DNA of 64,000 nt from Terebella lapidaria (GCA_949152475.1 OX424560.1:21081106-21145105); one strand, 5' to 3'. Shown: positions 11,020-23,607, counted from the first letter of the stretch. Numbers and translations: made by a program. The notes: a model not told the origin generated them from the letters alone.

Positions 11020-11235
11020 ACACCAATTGGTCCGCCCTCGTTTCTCAAGCACAAAGGCGGTACGTGGTACTCAGCAAGGTAAGGATGGCATTGGCAGTGT
11101 GGTGTCAGCCCTGCCACACAATTCTTGTTGTCAAACAATGGGCGGGTCTGTAGAGCATAGCGGTCTTGTATACCATTGGGGATGTTTTATCATTAGAGTG
11201 TTTCCAAATGAAATTCCAGCGATGCAACCCGTCAG
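11020..11235 (-). repeat. Module Q, inverted copy
   Basis: The reverse complement matches Q from GGAATTTCATTTGG through GTGCTTGAGA and the GGGCGGACCAATTG-like end. It begins about 20 bases beyond the right end of the fold-back element. Confidence 0.7.
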
Positions 11236-11239
11236 ATCT

Positions 11240-11940
11240 AAAAAAAACTATGGTCAGTTGGGGCAGAGGGATACATTTTCAGTAAAACTGTGATGAAAAC
11301 TCATCGGATATATCAAAACTTAACGAGGTGTGACGCTTGATTACTTGATTACCAAATTACATTTAGCAAGCGAAAAAAATTCCATTTCTCATCATGATAA
11401 TATCACTCAAGCTTGTATTCCTAGTTAAACATTCAACAGTTTGCATTGGTGATAGGTGATTCCTCATACATGAATATATGACAACATGACTACAAAAGGG
11501 ATATGTGTCATGCAGCAGACCCTCTGAACGCTTCATGAGTGACATGACATTGCTATTCGTCTTGACTCCCGAGTATTAAACAAAGGCTCCCAGAATCCAA
11601 ACATGGTGCTAAACTCAACAGAAGCACGCGATGACAACATTCTATGATTTGTAACACTGAGGGCAATTGGCCCTGGTCTCCACAAGCAGTCAGACATGGA
11701 TATTTATCTTTATCAGTTTCCCTCACCTATGGGGCTTCGAGGATACAATTTCTAAGCCTGAATTCCTCCCTCGCCTTGCTCCTCACTCCTACACATAATA
11801 TTTTCTCATAATGCTGAGATGGGAAAAGCTGGGAGTTTGTTGATTGCAAAACAATTACCATTATTTTGATTGCAAACAATTATCATTATTATTTAGTGAA
11901 ATGACCAGAGTACATATGTTTCAATCTAGGTAATATGAAT
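11240..11940. other. No gene recognised
   Basis: AT-rich sequence with no clear frame, repeat or RNA signal. Confidence 0.4.
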
Positions 11941-12260
11941 CCGTACATATATTTTATGATCTGTGAGATACCGAATTAGACATGAATTGTTTTGTCCAAC
12001 ATCAAATAAGGAAATGGCCCCATTCATTGTTTTGTAAATTTCAGCCCTTGTGTCAAATACACCTTATAACCTCATTGAGTCTACTTTGGTGAAATCACAA
12101 TGACCGCGAGCCAAATAACCAGAAGTCCGATTTTGAATGATGATGTTTTCATTGAATGATGAAAAATTGCAAAATAGTCAAATGCATAACAGAAAATGTT
12201 TTGTTTTGTTTTGCCGCAAGTAGGATGCCATGTTCACATGAATATACACGTACAACTGGT
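11940..12260 (+). repeat. Module O, copy 2
   Basis: Collinear with 2161-2475. It is separated from its partner module P (14018) by the NADAR pseudogene, which therefore looks like an insertion. Confidence 0.75.
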
Positions 12261-12421
12261 AATCCAATAACAAACAATAACGCAATCACAAACATACATG
12301 TGATTGTCTTTTCCTTTACTCTGGATGTCACTTGATACCATGTGCAGTCCGAACTCACACTGATATATCGGGTCAAAGTCAGTTCAGAGCACATTCTATT
12401 CTCCTCCTATACCAACGAAAA

Positions 12422-14015
12422 TTATTTGATTTGTACAAGAAGGTTTTGTGTTGGTTGCAGGCGGGGTCTTTCGAATGTCAGTGGGTCGATGATGAGGATT
12501 GGGGACCAGAACCGCACTAATTCTTGACATAGTCGATCTCCATTCTTATGGATGTTCTTAAGGATGTTTTCCCCGACCAGCTGTGAAGTCGCGTGTCATC
12601 AGTCTCTTTCGGAGGTAGGCCCGAACCCTAGAATAAGTCCACTGCAGATGTGAGGCCTAGTCCCTGAGAGCACTTCCTGGAATTCCGGACAGTCCCTCTA
12701 CTCGGCCTTCAAGGTGTTTTTATGGTGCTGATTTTGATGTTCTCCCATTCCGCTATTGATTGTGGTTCATCCCCTAGATGTTTGATACGTGTTGGGCTGG
12801 TCACTTTCAGAATCAACTGTATCTGCTGCTCATCGGTCTTCACACACAAAGCTTTCGCCGTCTGAAAGGTTCTTTCTGCTGAGTCCCACAAGATGTTATT
12901 GTAGTCGAATCCCATTGTTTTGCAGAAGTTCGAGAAAGTGTTGTATTCGCCATTGAAATGTGTAATTTTCACCATGTTTCTCGAAGAGTCATTAGTCACG
13001 TTTGGCCTGGGCACCTCGTAATATCCTGGGAGGTTGGGCGCCGATGTTCGTTTGTCTGATGCAAGATCCGAGTGACTGAATTTCTGTATCCTTTGCGATC
13101 ATCAAGTATTCCTGGAACGTCAGTTTCGATTGTAAGTTCAAGATCATGGATTCCAGTTGTTCCTGTTTCTTTTCGATTTTCTTTAATCTATCATCGTGAG
13201 GTGAATTGAAACTGTGTGATTTATTGTTCTGTTTGTTGAGCTGAATTTCGAGAGTATTTATTTTGGCCTATTAGAAGGATCAGGTCCTCTCTAACCTGTT
13301 CTCGTAAATTTGGTTGTTCGTTTCGCAGATGATAGATGCTATTGATGATTCCATGTCATGAATTGCTGACAGGATCATAGTCAGAGATGTTTCTGGTTCG
13401 CAATGGGTGATCATTTGGTTGGCGCACCATTGGGTATCATCCGGTGCGCTTCCGAGGTCTTCAACATGAAGATGATTTTGCAGCAGGCTGCTATGCGAGT
13501 GGTTTGCACGTTGTACTGATCTCGGCAGTGCCAGGGCTTCACCTTCTGGTAGATGTTGGTCAGGCGTCCGAGGACTGGCCTAGATCAGCTGCTTGTTGGG
13601 ATGTGAATCAGGGTCTGAGTTGCGTCCTGATCTGATTGAGAGCAGTCTAGATTGAACAGTCTGTAAAGTCTCATAGTCTGTAACCGACCACTCACTGTTG
13701 TTTGGGCCATCACTGAATGAATATTTCCCACTTGGTTTTCTTTCAGCGTTTATGGCCCATTTTGAATGAGCATCGATTTGTGGTTTAAGAGTTCAATCAA
13801 CCTCCACCGATTATCGCCCATTGGCTGATACATAAATTGTTTCTCATGTTTGTGAGGTAAGCCAGTTAGGTTTGTATCAATATCATATGTAATATCCTAG
13901 CCCTGGTAATACTCATTTGATTGTATCAAACGGTAGCCACTGATTTTTACAACAAATTTCTATGATTGTCTCAACTGCATTTTTTTTCTAGCTTTTCCTG
14001 ACCAGAACCAGAATC
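12422..14015 (-). pseudogene. Degenerate NADAR-domain gene
   Basis: Protein similarity runs through shifting frames on the minus strand for about 1.6 kb. The C-terminal third is a NADAR (YbiA-like) domain: ITHFNGEYNTFSNF and DSAERTFQTAKAL (12709-13014), then DCPEFQEVLSGT (about 12605-12700) and LVGENILKNIHKNGDRL (about 12510-12580), ending at a TAA at 12422-12424. Ahead of it is a charged, likely coiled-coil stretch (about 13085-13270, with DRLKKIEKKQEQLESM). An unrecognised N-terminal part (13300-13990) includes MGDNRWRLIELLNHKS and YSFSDGPNNSEW. NADAR enzymes are N-glycosidases; bacterial members act in riboflavin metabolism or remove ADP-ribose from guanine. Frameshifts (near 13775, 13300, 13010 and 12705) and in-frame stops (near 13910 and 13585) show it is dead. 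It has no introns and interrupts the O-P order, so it probably arrived by transposition or retroposition. Confidence 0.75.
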
Positions 14016-14017
14016 GC

Positions 14018-15340
14018 TTTTGACACCATGATTAGATGCCTTGGTGCCGCGTCTTACTAATCAGGAGTCAGGAAGACTGGCAAGTTGTTTTCAGACGTTA
14101 GTTTTTCATATATCCGTGTTGAATGTATGAGTAAAAGAAACAACAATAACAAATCACAATAATATTTAAAAGGATTGTATGTCGACACAGCAGTCTATTG
14201 AAAAATGTCATTGGATTCCCGGTGCACTATGGTCCTGGTGTATAATAGAGATTCCCGGTGCATTATGGTCCTGGTGTATAATAGAACCCTCCTCTTTTGC
14301 ATCTGAAATACAGTAACATGATAAACAACACATCTCGCCCAAGCTGTTGTCTAATCCATCAGCTATCAGTCTACAGCGCCAATAAAAGTGACTCGTCTGT
14401 TCCAACCTTTCTCCATAGACTCACGAAGCTGACAATTCACATCTTTGAAATTTTCATTTGGGAGCCTGTAATGAATGACACATCCCAACATAGTGTAATA
14501 TAATGAAACACTGTCCAGACTCCATCCATCCTGTAGAGACAATACTTAGTAACATTACACTGTCAGTGTCATTGGTACATTACCAAGAACCATGTTCCGC
14601 CATTGTGCTCGGGCAGGTATTGTATTGGGCAGGACACTTGTTGCTGATCTATATGCTTTATTTAGGGGGGGGGGGGGCATCAGAGTTAGACAGAGACATC
14701 TCGTTGGAACAGATTGACGTTTATGCCGTTGTGGTCGAAAAGTAATACAAAAAATTATTGTTTAGTAATTCAAGGTGTCGCTGACTGTTGTAAATTTGAT
14801 GTGGACATGTAGGTCCACCTAAAACTACAGAATTGGTCTGGCATGCCCAGTACCATGTACCAACATTGTGCTTAGAAAGTAGAGGGCAAACAAATTGTTG
14901 CTTTGATTAATACGTTACGCTAATCGGGCGGCGACCAGTAAGAGACAACATTTATTCTGTCGTCGGTGGAGAGTGCACTGTTGATAGACAAATGCTTATT
15001 GCTGCAGCTCCCTGGCGGGTGTTATTTTTCCAGGACAACGTGTCCATGAGGCAATAAAAATGGCGCAGGGAATTCAGCTGTGACTGCAACGTAATGACAG
15101 GTTGATAATAATTGAAAAGGAGGAAATGCACTGTCAACATGGTAGAAAGAATGATAAAATGTAGTAAATGACTGATGTCATGTAATAATTAAAGCCATTG
15201 ATATATGTATGAGCAGTACTTCGCACAAATGAATGTGACTGCATTTGTCAATATTATAATATGATGTAGAAATTCATTGTATTACTAAATGGAGTAAATG
15301 CTGGTATGAGAATCTGATGTTGCCATGTACATTTTTGATA
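14018..15340 (+). repeat. Modules P (partial) and Q, unit 2
   Basis: P survives only as its right part (14018-14095), cut by the NADAR insertion. Q runs from about 14420 to 15340 and matches 19190-19930 closely until about 15335, where homology stops abruptly at a second insertion. A G13 run lies at 14665-14677. Confidence 0.78.
14214..14285. repeat. 36-bp tandem duplication
   Basis: Two nearly identical copies of a unit starting GATTCCCGGTGCA. A single diverged copy is at about 17700-17750. Confidence 0.9.
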
Positions 15341-15880
15341 TTAGAGCGTTGGGGGCGAAGCCCCCAACCCTCTACATGTCTATGTGCTGACTTTTTTTTA
15401 TGGAGGTTTCATGCCAACCTATCGACGCACGTTTTGGCATGTAAACGTTTAGATACCTACTTCAAATGAGGATTTTCTTCGTCCTTGACATAAAATCTCT
15501 CGCATTGATGGGAAACTTTGACTATTCCACAGATATATCAGGCATGTATCGATGTGCTAGGTTTGAGAAAATTACGTAAAATGTTCAAATTATCTAAAAA
15601 CGTCCCAAAATGGCGGAGCCGATGGAAATTGACGTTCCCAGAATGCAAAGCAAATTTTACCACAATCACGCGTATTTTGGAACACAATTTCTGTTCAGCA
15701 ATTCGTGCATGCATACATGCATGTGGGCATCTGCGTGTGGACATTTTTGGCATTATGAAGTAAACACAACGATTCGCCTGCGATGCCACGGCTACATTTA
15801 CCGTAATTTGACGTATTTTATAAAATGACAATTAAGCTGGTGTTCCGTGCTGGATTGCGAAGTCTTTTTATTCTTAACTG
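15340..15880. mobile_element. Probable insertion beginning with a strong hairpin
   Basis: Homology to Q copy 3 breaks near 15335. Immediately after it comes a perfect 9-bp stem with a GAA loop, GTTGGGGGC then GCCCCCAAC (15348-15368). Short end hairpins are known in Helitron-type and other elements, but no CTRR end, TIR or transposase was found. The right edge (about 15880) is uncertain. Confidence 0.4.
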
Positions 15881-16141
15881 GTATTTTAATTTGCCCAGTA
15901 AAGGCATGTCGTAGGCTCTGATGATATCAGATGCAGATATTCCTCATAACTTCCAAGGTTTTGAGGATATTTTAATGAGGTTCCATATCATTTTAGCAGG
16001 CATATCTGTTCCATTGATCGATTTTAAAATAAATGTTTACTTATTCGTGATATGAATGAAGTAGGCCATGTTTTTCATCCTAGTATACAGAAATGAATTG
16101 GAATCATGTAGGGGATAAAATTATGGCTTCTTCTTTTTTTA

Positions 16142-16169
16142 GGGGGGGGGGGGGGGGAGGGAGGGAGGG
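16142..16169 (+). repeat. G-run tract, potential G-quadruplex
   Basis: About sixteen G followed by AGGGAGGGAGGG. It meets the simple pattern for a plus-strand G-quadruplex. Confidence 0.85.
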
Positions 16170-16189
16170 TAACGTTGTGAAAGATACAT

Positions 16190-16900
16190 TCAGCTGTCGT
16201 GGTGCTGATGATGTGCTCAAGCTCTAATGTCGTCTTCCGCAGTTTGCTGCATTTTCTTGTTTATTCTTATTCCACTGTAGCACATGTCCGCTGCACCAAG
16301 AATAAGATCACACATTGCTCCGGACACTGGATCATCATCATGTTACAATCAACAAGATCAATTACTGAATCCCACCATGCTGCTGCTTGCAAACCAACTG
16401 ATAATAATATACTTATCCAAAAGGAGGAGTGTCACTCTTCTTTCCCTGAAATATTCGACACTTACATGAAAAAAGCTATTATTGTATGACCTTCAATTAA
16501 CTGTGTGAATGTCCGATCACCTTTTCGTTATGTGCCTGCCACTCCGGGTCGGTCCTCTCATGTCTGAATACATTCATGATGTGGAGAAGTTGATCGATCA
16601 TCTACACAGCATTCAACAGGCCTGTAGAGGTCTAGATCACCAAACTGTAAATCTCCCCACACTGACACTGCACTTAAATAAACTGAAGGTTTCACAAACA
16701 CGTTTTCAACGTTTTACCAAAGCATTCACTGGTTTTCAGGATAGTGAGTGGATTGGTTGTACACACGTAGCTTCTAAGTACATAATTTATATTCACAATT
16801 TCGATACGACAAGCCGTCAGAGGTCATTGGTAGTACATTATTGGATGTTGGGTGATTATTCAACGTGTCATCAATCTGCAGATAGACGCCATTAGTTCCG
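16190..16900 (+). repeat. Module T, copy 1
   Basis: It matches 21505-22075 (shared CGCTGCACCAAGAA-like, GGATGTTGGGTG and GTGTCATCAATCTGCA runs) and part of 24960-25180. It precedes module P here and at 22 kb. A 128-codon frame (16509-16895) is not kept in copy 2. Confidence 0.7.
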
Positions 16901-16974
16901 CATTTTATCTATACTTATTCATCATTTTATTGAAGATTTAGTTAAGACGTGGAATCAATACCCAGTATTAAGTA

Positions 16975-17330
16975 TTCCGAGCAAACAAAACAGGGTCCGT
17001 TATCCAATCTCATAGTCCGGGGACAGAAAGTCATATCAGGCATACGAAGTGAGAGAGAACAAAAATGACAGGGAAACTCATGAACCCCCGTAAATGGCCA
17101 TTAGGAGGCGAAATCAGGTGTTCCGGAAAGAGTGAGCATTTCCTGCCCCACTAGTGGCACCCGTCATGAATTCCCAAAAATTCCGAGCGAGCAAAACAGA
17201 GTCCGTTATCCAATCTCATAATCCGTGGACAGAAAGTCATATCAGGCATACGAAGTGAGCAAACAAAACAGGGTCCGTCATCCAATCTCACAGTCCGGGG
17301 ACAGAAAGTAACATCAGGCACACGTAATTG
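16975..17330 (+). mobile_element. RT-retroelement tail fragment with a three-fold ~65-bp repeat
   Basis: A segment containing GGGTCCGTTATCCAATCTCA and GACAGAAAGT occurs three times (about 16978-17045, 17180-17250 and 17258-17325). Between the first two lies a copy of the conserved tail block (17085-17170) also found next to the RT fragments at 9.8 and 60.4 kb. No RT coding sequence is attached here. Confidence 0.65.
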
Positions 17331-17339
17331 GTAACTGTT

Positions 17340-17640
17340 TTGTGATTGTTAAACTTCCAGCTTCTCCCCTCCTCAGCACCATGGGCAATATGGTGTGAAG
17401 GAGTATCCCTGAAGCCCCAGGGGTGAGGGACATTGATGAAACGTCAGGGCCAATCACGCACACTGCTATAAATCACGGAATGTTCCGGTCTCCTGTTTCT
17501 GTCGATTTTAACACCATGTCTGGAAGCGCGGAGCCTTTGCTTACTACTTTGGAGTCATGAAAACAGGTCTATGTCATGTCGCTCATGAAGTATTCAGAGG
17601 GTCTGCTGCATAGAATATATTCGTAGATAAATTATGTTTT
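17340..17640 (+). repeat. Module P, unit 3
   Basis: It shares GTCGATTTTAACACCATGTC-type runs and the TATTCAGAGGGTCTGCT end with P unit 1. Confidence 0.78.
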
Positions 17641-17949
17641 GAAAACATATCACCATATATGCATATTCAAATGTATCACATGTCAACACTCCCATCTGTT
17701 GATTATTTCCATTGGATTCCCTGTGCATTATAGTCTTGATAAACAAAAACCTCCCCTTTAGGATTCCAAATACCGATTCGACAGCAGTCTGTTCACAGTT
17801 CTAATGAACGTGTGCCCCTCTGCCTCAAATACCAAGTTGGAATTGAAGGCAGTGCTTTTTAACACAACACTGAGGAAATATTCGAAATACATATAAATAT
17901 ACATGTAATGTTGGGTGCAATCACCACACCAGACATGACACTCTGGTTG

Positions 17950-18160
17950 ACATGTGCTGTCATCGTTTAGTTTGAATATAGAGTCTTATCCTCCACAGAC
18001 CATATATCATTCTTTATAATGAGGGCAATTCAGGCGTCGGATAGAGTTGATCCAATTTGTCTCTGAGGTGCCTCAGGAGACGTGGAGGGGACATTATGTT
18101 TTGAGGACCCTTCTGCACTGATGAACTTCGATTAATGTGACATATTAATATTGAATTGGA
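17950..18160 (+). repeat. Module S, copy 1
   Basis: It shares GGTGCCTCAGGAGAC with 24150-24175 and CTGATGAACTTCGA with 36560-36600. Related pieces are at 29090, 29240 (duplicated at 30630) and 34545. Confidence 0.65.
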
Positions 18161-19190
18161 TCACGATCTACAATTTTCTACTCGAAAAGAAAAGGTGCTT
18201 CTGTAAATCCACGGACATATAGTTAGACTCATTATCTGCAGGTCGTTTTCTTCTCGTTTCGCTATGAGATACTTTCTTTGTTCCATGGTATTATAAATTT
18301 ATTGAAAATTGTTCCTTCTCGTCAGAAGAACTTGTTGTAGTGAAAATATGATAATATAATTGATGATACATAAATACTTACTATTGCACGAAGCATGTGA
18401 TGGGAATTGGGTCTCTCAGACATTATGCGAAACCCAGAATGATTAATGACAATTTCTTAGCATAACTCTCAATAATTATTGCAAACGTACTGGTTGTTTT
18501 GATGCATGTTATTATATATGTTGATGATAACTAGCACTTGGGGAACATATTCTTGTGGATGATTATTCTCACTTGTGACAAAAACACTTATTTGTGTTCT
18601 TACTTTCTTTGTAATTGTTTTTATCATCCAATTTGGATATCATCAGTTTGAACGTATGGTTTCCGTTATTCCCGGAAACGGGCTCGGCTAGTTCTCGGGT
18701 ATAGCTGACCCAAGGATTGGAATTTACAAAACAACGAATGAGCCCAATGTTTTTTAATGAACAAAACAATCATGGTCTACTTGGGATCATATTTATATGG
18801 TTATTTTCATTAGTTAGGCCACTTCCCGAGAATGGATCTTTGGTCTCATGGGTCAAGATGTTGATAAATCATCTGCATAATGTTCAAACGACTAGATCAT
18901 ATGTTGATAAATCATCCCATTCCTGCTACTCAGTATAGTCATAAAAACCGGCCAACGACATGTCAAACATATATTCAGCAAAATGTCTATTCCTCAAAAT
19001 ATATGGTATGGATGTATTATTTTTAGACACAGTTGTTGCAAAATATACACATTCAAACGGATTTTGGAATTTGTTTACCATGAAATATTGGTATAAAAAC
19101 GTCTGCTTTTGCGTCTGAGATAATTGAAGATATACGTGGATGTCTAATATGACATCTATTAATCTACATTGTTAATGAATGTGTGGACAT
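18160..19190. other. No gene recognised; short module T fragment
   Basis: AT-rich. About 18850-18910 resembles part of module T (GATGTTGATAAATCATCTGC). No exon-like frame. Confidence 0.4.
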
Positions 19191-20240
19191 TTCGTCCGAA
19201 ATCTTGCAGAGATGACAGTTCGCATCTCTGAAATTTCATTTGGGCGCCTATAATTAACGATACATCCATACACGTTGTAATAGATTGCAACACTCTCCAG
19301 ACGCGGTCCATTGTGCGAGGAGGACTCTTGCGTGGACCTACTGAGAAGCCTGACTGGCACACGCTGTCAATGTCATCCTGACATGCCCAGCACCATGCAC
19401 CGCCATTGTGCTTGGGAAGTAGAGGGCAGATCAATTGTTGCTTTATTAAGCAGGGTGAATATCGAGATACAAAGGCTCATTGCGTGAGAAGGATCGACGT
19501 TTACCGATTCGTCGGTGGAGATTCGTCGGTGCACTGGTGACAGACGAATTTATATTAATACAACTGCTTGACGGGTGTTGTTTGTTAGGACAAGCCACGA
19601 AAGTAACAAATATGTGTTCAAAAAGCAGTAAAAACGTGGAGGTTATTAAGCCGTGACTGAAAGGGAAGTCATGTTGGTAATAAATTAAGAGGGGGGAAAA
19701 TACACTAAAAACAGGGTATAAAGAACTACACGATGTAGCAAATGCCTGATGTATTGTACATGTACATGTAGTATTTAAAGCCATTGCTATAACTATGAAT
19801 GTTTTTGTTCACACAAGTAAGTGTGACTGCATTTGTCAAGATCATAATATGATGTATTAATTCAATGTATTAATAGTGGAATAATTGCTGGTCTGAGAAT
19901 GTGATGTTGACATGTAGATCTACATCTCCAATTCCGACATCATATATCAAGTAATCTTATCAATAACAAACGAGAAAGTATAACTGATGTGGATTGCAAC
20001 TGCAATAAATAGTTTTTTTCAGAAAAGGGGTACAGAGGTTATCGTTCGATACCAAGTACAAACCAGACTCTCCACCAGTTTCTAACACCCCAGTTGACGC
20101 CAATAAGCTACTATTGTGATGAGTAGAGAATCATTCAGACAGCGCTCAGACTCGAGTGTATTGTGAGATGTGTCTGATTGCTGACTCTCGATGGACAAAC
20201 GTGATGATTACTGGCGGCTTCAACAAGGTGCTTTTCTGAG
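19190..20240 (+). repeat. Modules Q and R, unit 3
   Basis: Q runs about 19190-19930 and R about 20058-20235, in the same order as unit 1. Compared with Q unit 2, this copy shows where the 15340 insertion entered. Confidence 0.8.
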
Positions 20241-21500
20241 GAAATTTATGTAATTCTCACCAGCGGGATATTCGGTTATGTAAGGAACTATTCAGCTACT
20301 ATGTTAGTACGTAGTATTTTTTCAATCATTTGGCAATCACCATGCATTGTCCAAATGACTACAAATGTCAGAATGCGCATATAGCTTTCACAATTATTCA
20401 CAATAAGTGATATTTAGGTAAGTGGTATAGTGGGTGATATTTGAGTGATATTTTACAAGATAGGGAACATATTGGTGATATTTATCAACCCAATAAAGTT
20501 TGGTTTCATTGCCACATCAGTTTTTTCATTGTAGCTGACAAAAAATGTTGACTGCTACCAACGTTTGGTTTGAATATAAAGTATGACATTTCACTGTTGC
20601 CAAAGATAGCAGGTACAGTGGGTGGAATTGATTCACTTGCCTAGTGGGCTGTTTAATGCCATCGTCACAGGAAATCTCATGTTGGTAAGGTGTTGAATGG
20701 GCGTACTTCCTCGAGTATGATAATACATGTAGACAAGAACAGATTTATGTTGGCTGATCCGAGTACCACAGGCTTTTGGAAGTTCCCTAAGCTTATCTCT
20801 TTGCAATACTCTCTATCGTTTTGTTCCTCATTTGTTCTGAGGTGTCATTGTCACAGTACTTTTGATACCCGTTTGAAAGACATGGACATTATCAGAGGAA
20901 CACATACAATAAAACGTCAAATACTCATGGATGGTATAGACATGCCTGTTGTCAATCTTCAGCTTAGAGTACAACCCATAGGTCGAAAACTGAATGCTCT
21001 CTCAACGTATGTTTGGCTGGGTAGAAACTCCAAGAGCAGACTGACTGTCCAACGTATTAAATGAATAATAATATCTGGATTAGACAAAAACTGACCTTGT
21101 ATGTAATGTTGACCGTGTCTCCCTTACTTTCATACTGATCTACATGTACATGTATTTCAATTGTTTCAATAAATAGAACTTATCTGCATTTTTGGGATAG
21201 TGGTGTATGTTTGTTATCGTGCTCGTAATGTCACGAATATAACTCACAAGCCAGTGGTATATCCGCGTGAACAGGGTATATAACTTATGGCAATCATTAT
21301 TTCCAGGTAATCAATTTACCTTGTTTTCTTCCAATGCGGATTGTATAACTATTTACCTTGCAGTTATTGTCATTTTACAGAAATAAATTCGATGAGGTTT
21401 TAAGGTAAACTCGACACAAGAGTTGACATTTACGAACCCGCGAATGGGGTCAGTTCTTATATCAGATAAAACAGTTCTTCTCTGATCTAACTATTTACAT
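20240..21500. other. No gene recognised; one 124-codon frame
   Basis: A plus-strand frame at 20690-21064 is among the longer ones in the window. Its second half is rich in Arg, Lys and Leu. I recognise no domain and see no second copy, so it may be chance. The rest holds nothing clear. Confidence 0.3.
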
Positions 21501-21504
21501 GTAT

Positions 21505-22075
21505 TTTAGTTTTGTACTAGTTCACTGCACCAAGAAGAAAGACTGCACATTGCTCCCCACAGTGGATCATGGTGGCTCTCTCGCCTGCAAGGCAGCTGAT
21601 AACAACAATTACATGCAAATTGATACTCACTCTTTCCCTTACATATTTGGACACTTGTATGAAATTAATTGTTCTTGCGTGACAGTTAATTAATTGTGTG
21701 GATCTATGACCGTGCCCAATAGGACTGGTAAGCTGCATGTCACATCCTGGTGAATCCTGTCATGTCTAAATAGTCAATGGTGTAAACAACTCTCCTTGGT
21801 GAAGCAGTTGATGGATCATCCGCACAATATTGCAAGTCTAGATCATAAATTTTACCACACTGAAACTTAATTAGTTTGAGAGTTTCACAGTTTATCCCTT
21901 TTCAAAAGTAGTTTCTGGACATTTGGGATAAATAATAGATTGTTTTCAATGGAATGGTCTTAAGATATGTAATCAATGTACTTAATAACGATACAACATC
22001 TCTTCCGAGGTTATTGATAATACATTTTTGGATGTTGGGTGGTTAACGAACGTGTCATCAATCTGCAAACAGGGT
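21505..22075 (+). repeat. Module T, copy 2
   Basis: Collinear with 16190-16900 and followed directly by module P unit 4. Confidence 0.7.
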
Positions 22076-22169
22076 ACTTTATTCCCGACTTTAACTGTGT
22101 TTCTCTTATTCAAAATTGAGCTAATTTCAGTGGTGACTATTATGTAATTGACACATATCACATTTCCCT

Positions 22170-23060
22170 TCCCCCGCATCATTGACACAATGAAAGTATA
22201 TGCGAAGTACCAGAAGGGGGTAGGAAACAACCACAACCCACTTCTTAACCTTAAAACGCCAGGGGTGACCGACACCGATGACACATCAGTACCCCCTCCG
22301 TCTGCTTTTCATGCCAGTGCCAATCAGCCGTACTGTTATAAATCACATAGTGATGCCGTCCCCTGCTTCGCTCGATTATAACACAATGTCCCGACGCCTT
22401 GCGACATTTCCTCACTACACGGGAGCATCAACATCATGTCCTTCGTGAAGTATTCCACCCAAAGTGTCCGCAGTCTCGTGTTATAGAGCTGACAGGTTGC
22501 GTCTCTGGAATTCGATATCGGAAACTGTAATGAACGACACATCACTTAATACTCCAATGCATTTCAACACTGTCCAGGCCCCGTCCATTGTGTCAGGACA
22601 AACTGATATTGAACTACCGAGAAGCCACACTGACGCCACACTGGAAGCACTATCAATACATTGTTGAGTGTCACGTACCGCCATTACTTTGAGAAGTAAA
22701 GGGCAGAACAATTGTTGCTTTATTGATATGTCCCATTTAAGCTGGGCGACCATTGCGAGATTAAGCCTGTAAATTAAAATATAAGCATTTACAGCATTCA
22801 TGGACAGTATACTCTCCACGGAAAAGTGTATATTCGTAGTTCCGTGGCAGATGTTATTGTTCAGGGCAAGTCGAGCAAGTGGCAAAGACAATGTGTCCAT
22901 AAAGCAATAAAATATGAAATATATTCAACCATAGCTGAAAGGGAAGACAGGTTGTACATGAAATGTACATGTAAGTATGGTTTATTATCCATGTCACCCA
23001 TGGACAACATATCCAGCCGACATCAACATTCGTTTGCATCAAACATGAATGTTTTGGTTT
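22170..23060 (+). repeat. Modules P and Q, unit 4
   Basis: P is at about 22170-22460 and Q at about 22480-23060, here almost adjacent. A typical R module does not follow. Confidence 0.78.
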
Positions 23061-23600
23061 TCATAACTTTGATAGCAAATTGTGTAAAAGAATGATTCAC
23101 ATTACTTCATTGTTGATAACGAAGGCTGTTGCTTTTCGACAATCCATACCATATCGTTTCATGATTTATCATTATCAACTGACTCAACAGTTATCGACTG
23201 CAAATATTGTTCCAGGTAAGGAAATTATTTGCAGGCAGTGATATTTAAGGTAGTCCGCTCCAAACGTTTAGGGGAGGGGGTCAAAGAGTTTATTTAAAAT
23301 AAATAACTGTATCAAGTTGTGATTGGGTACTTTTGTACTTTCCATGTATCTATTCCATGGGGTTAGTTTCGGATTTCTAAATTTTTTTCATAGGTTGTTG
23401 GGCAGTTGTATACTAATTCCATCAGGTGTACAGTAGAAACAACCACATTTAACACACTGTCTGCCCCTGATGACGACAGTGTGTCTTTGGATAAACTATT
23501 TGGTCGGGCTTTGTTTCTATTGAAAAATGTATTTTACGTTTCTTATTGACATCATCAAAATCTGATTGTATTGGTGGTAATAGATTGATACTTACATTCT
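23060..23600. other. No gene recognised
   Basis: AT-rich sequence without a supported feature. Confidence 0.4.
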
Positions 23601-23607
23601 AGAGCTT

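Noticed and set aside
16509-16895. 128-codon frame in module T as a gene
   Set aside because: The paralogous copy at 21.7-22.0 kb does not keep the frame.
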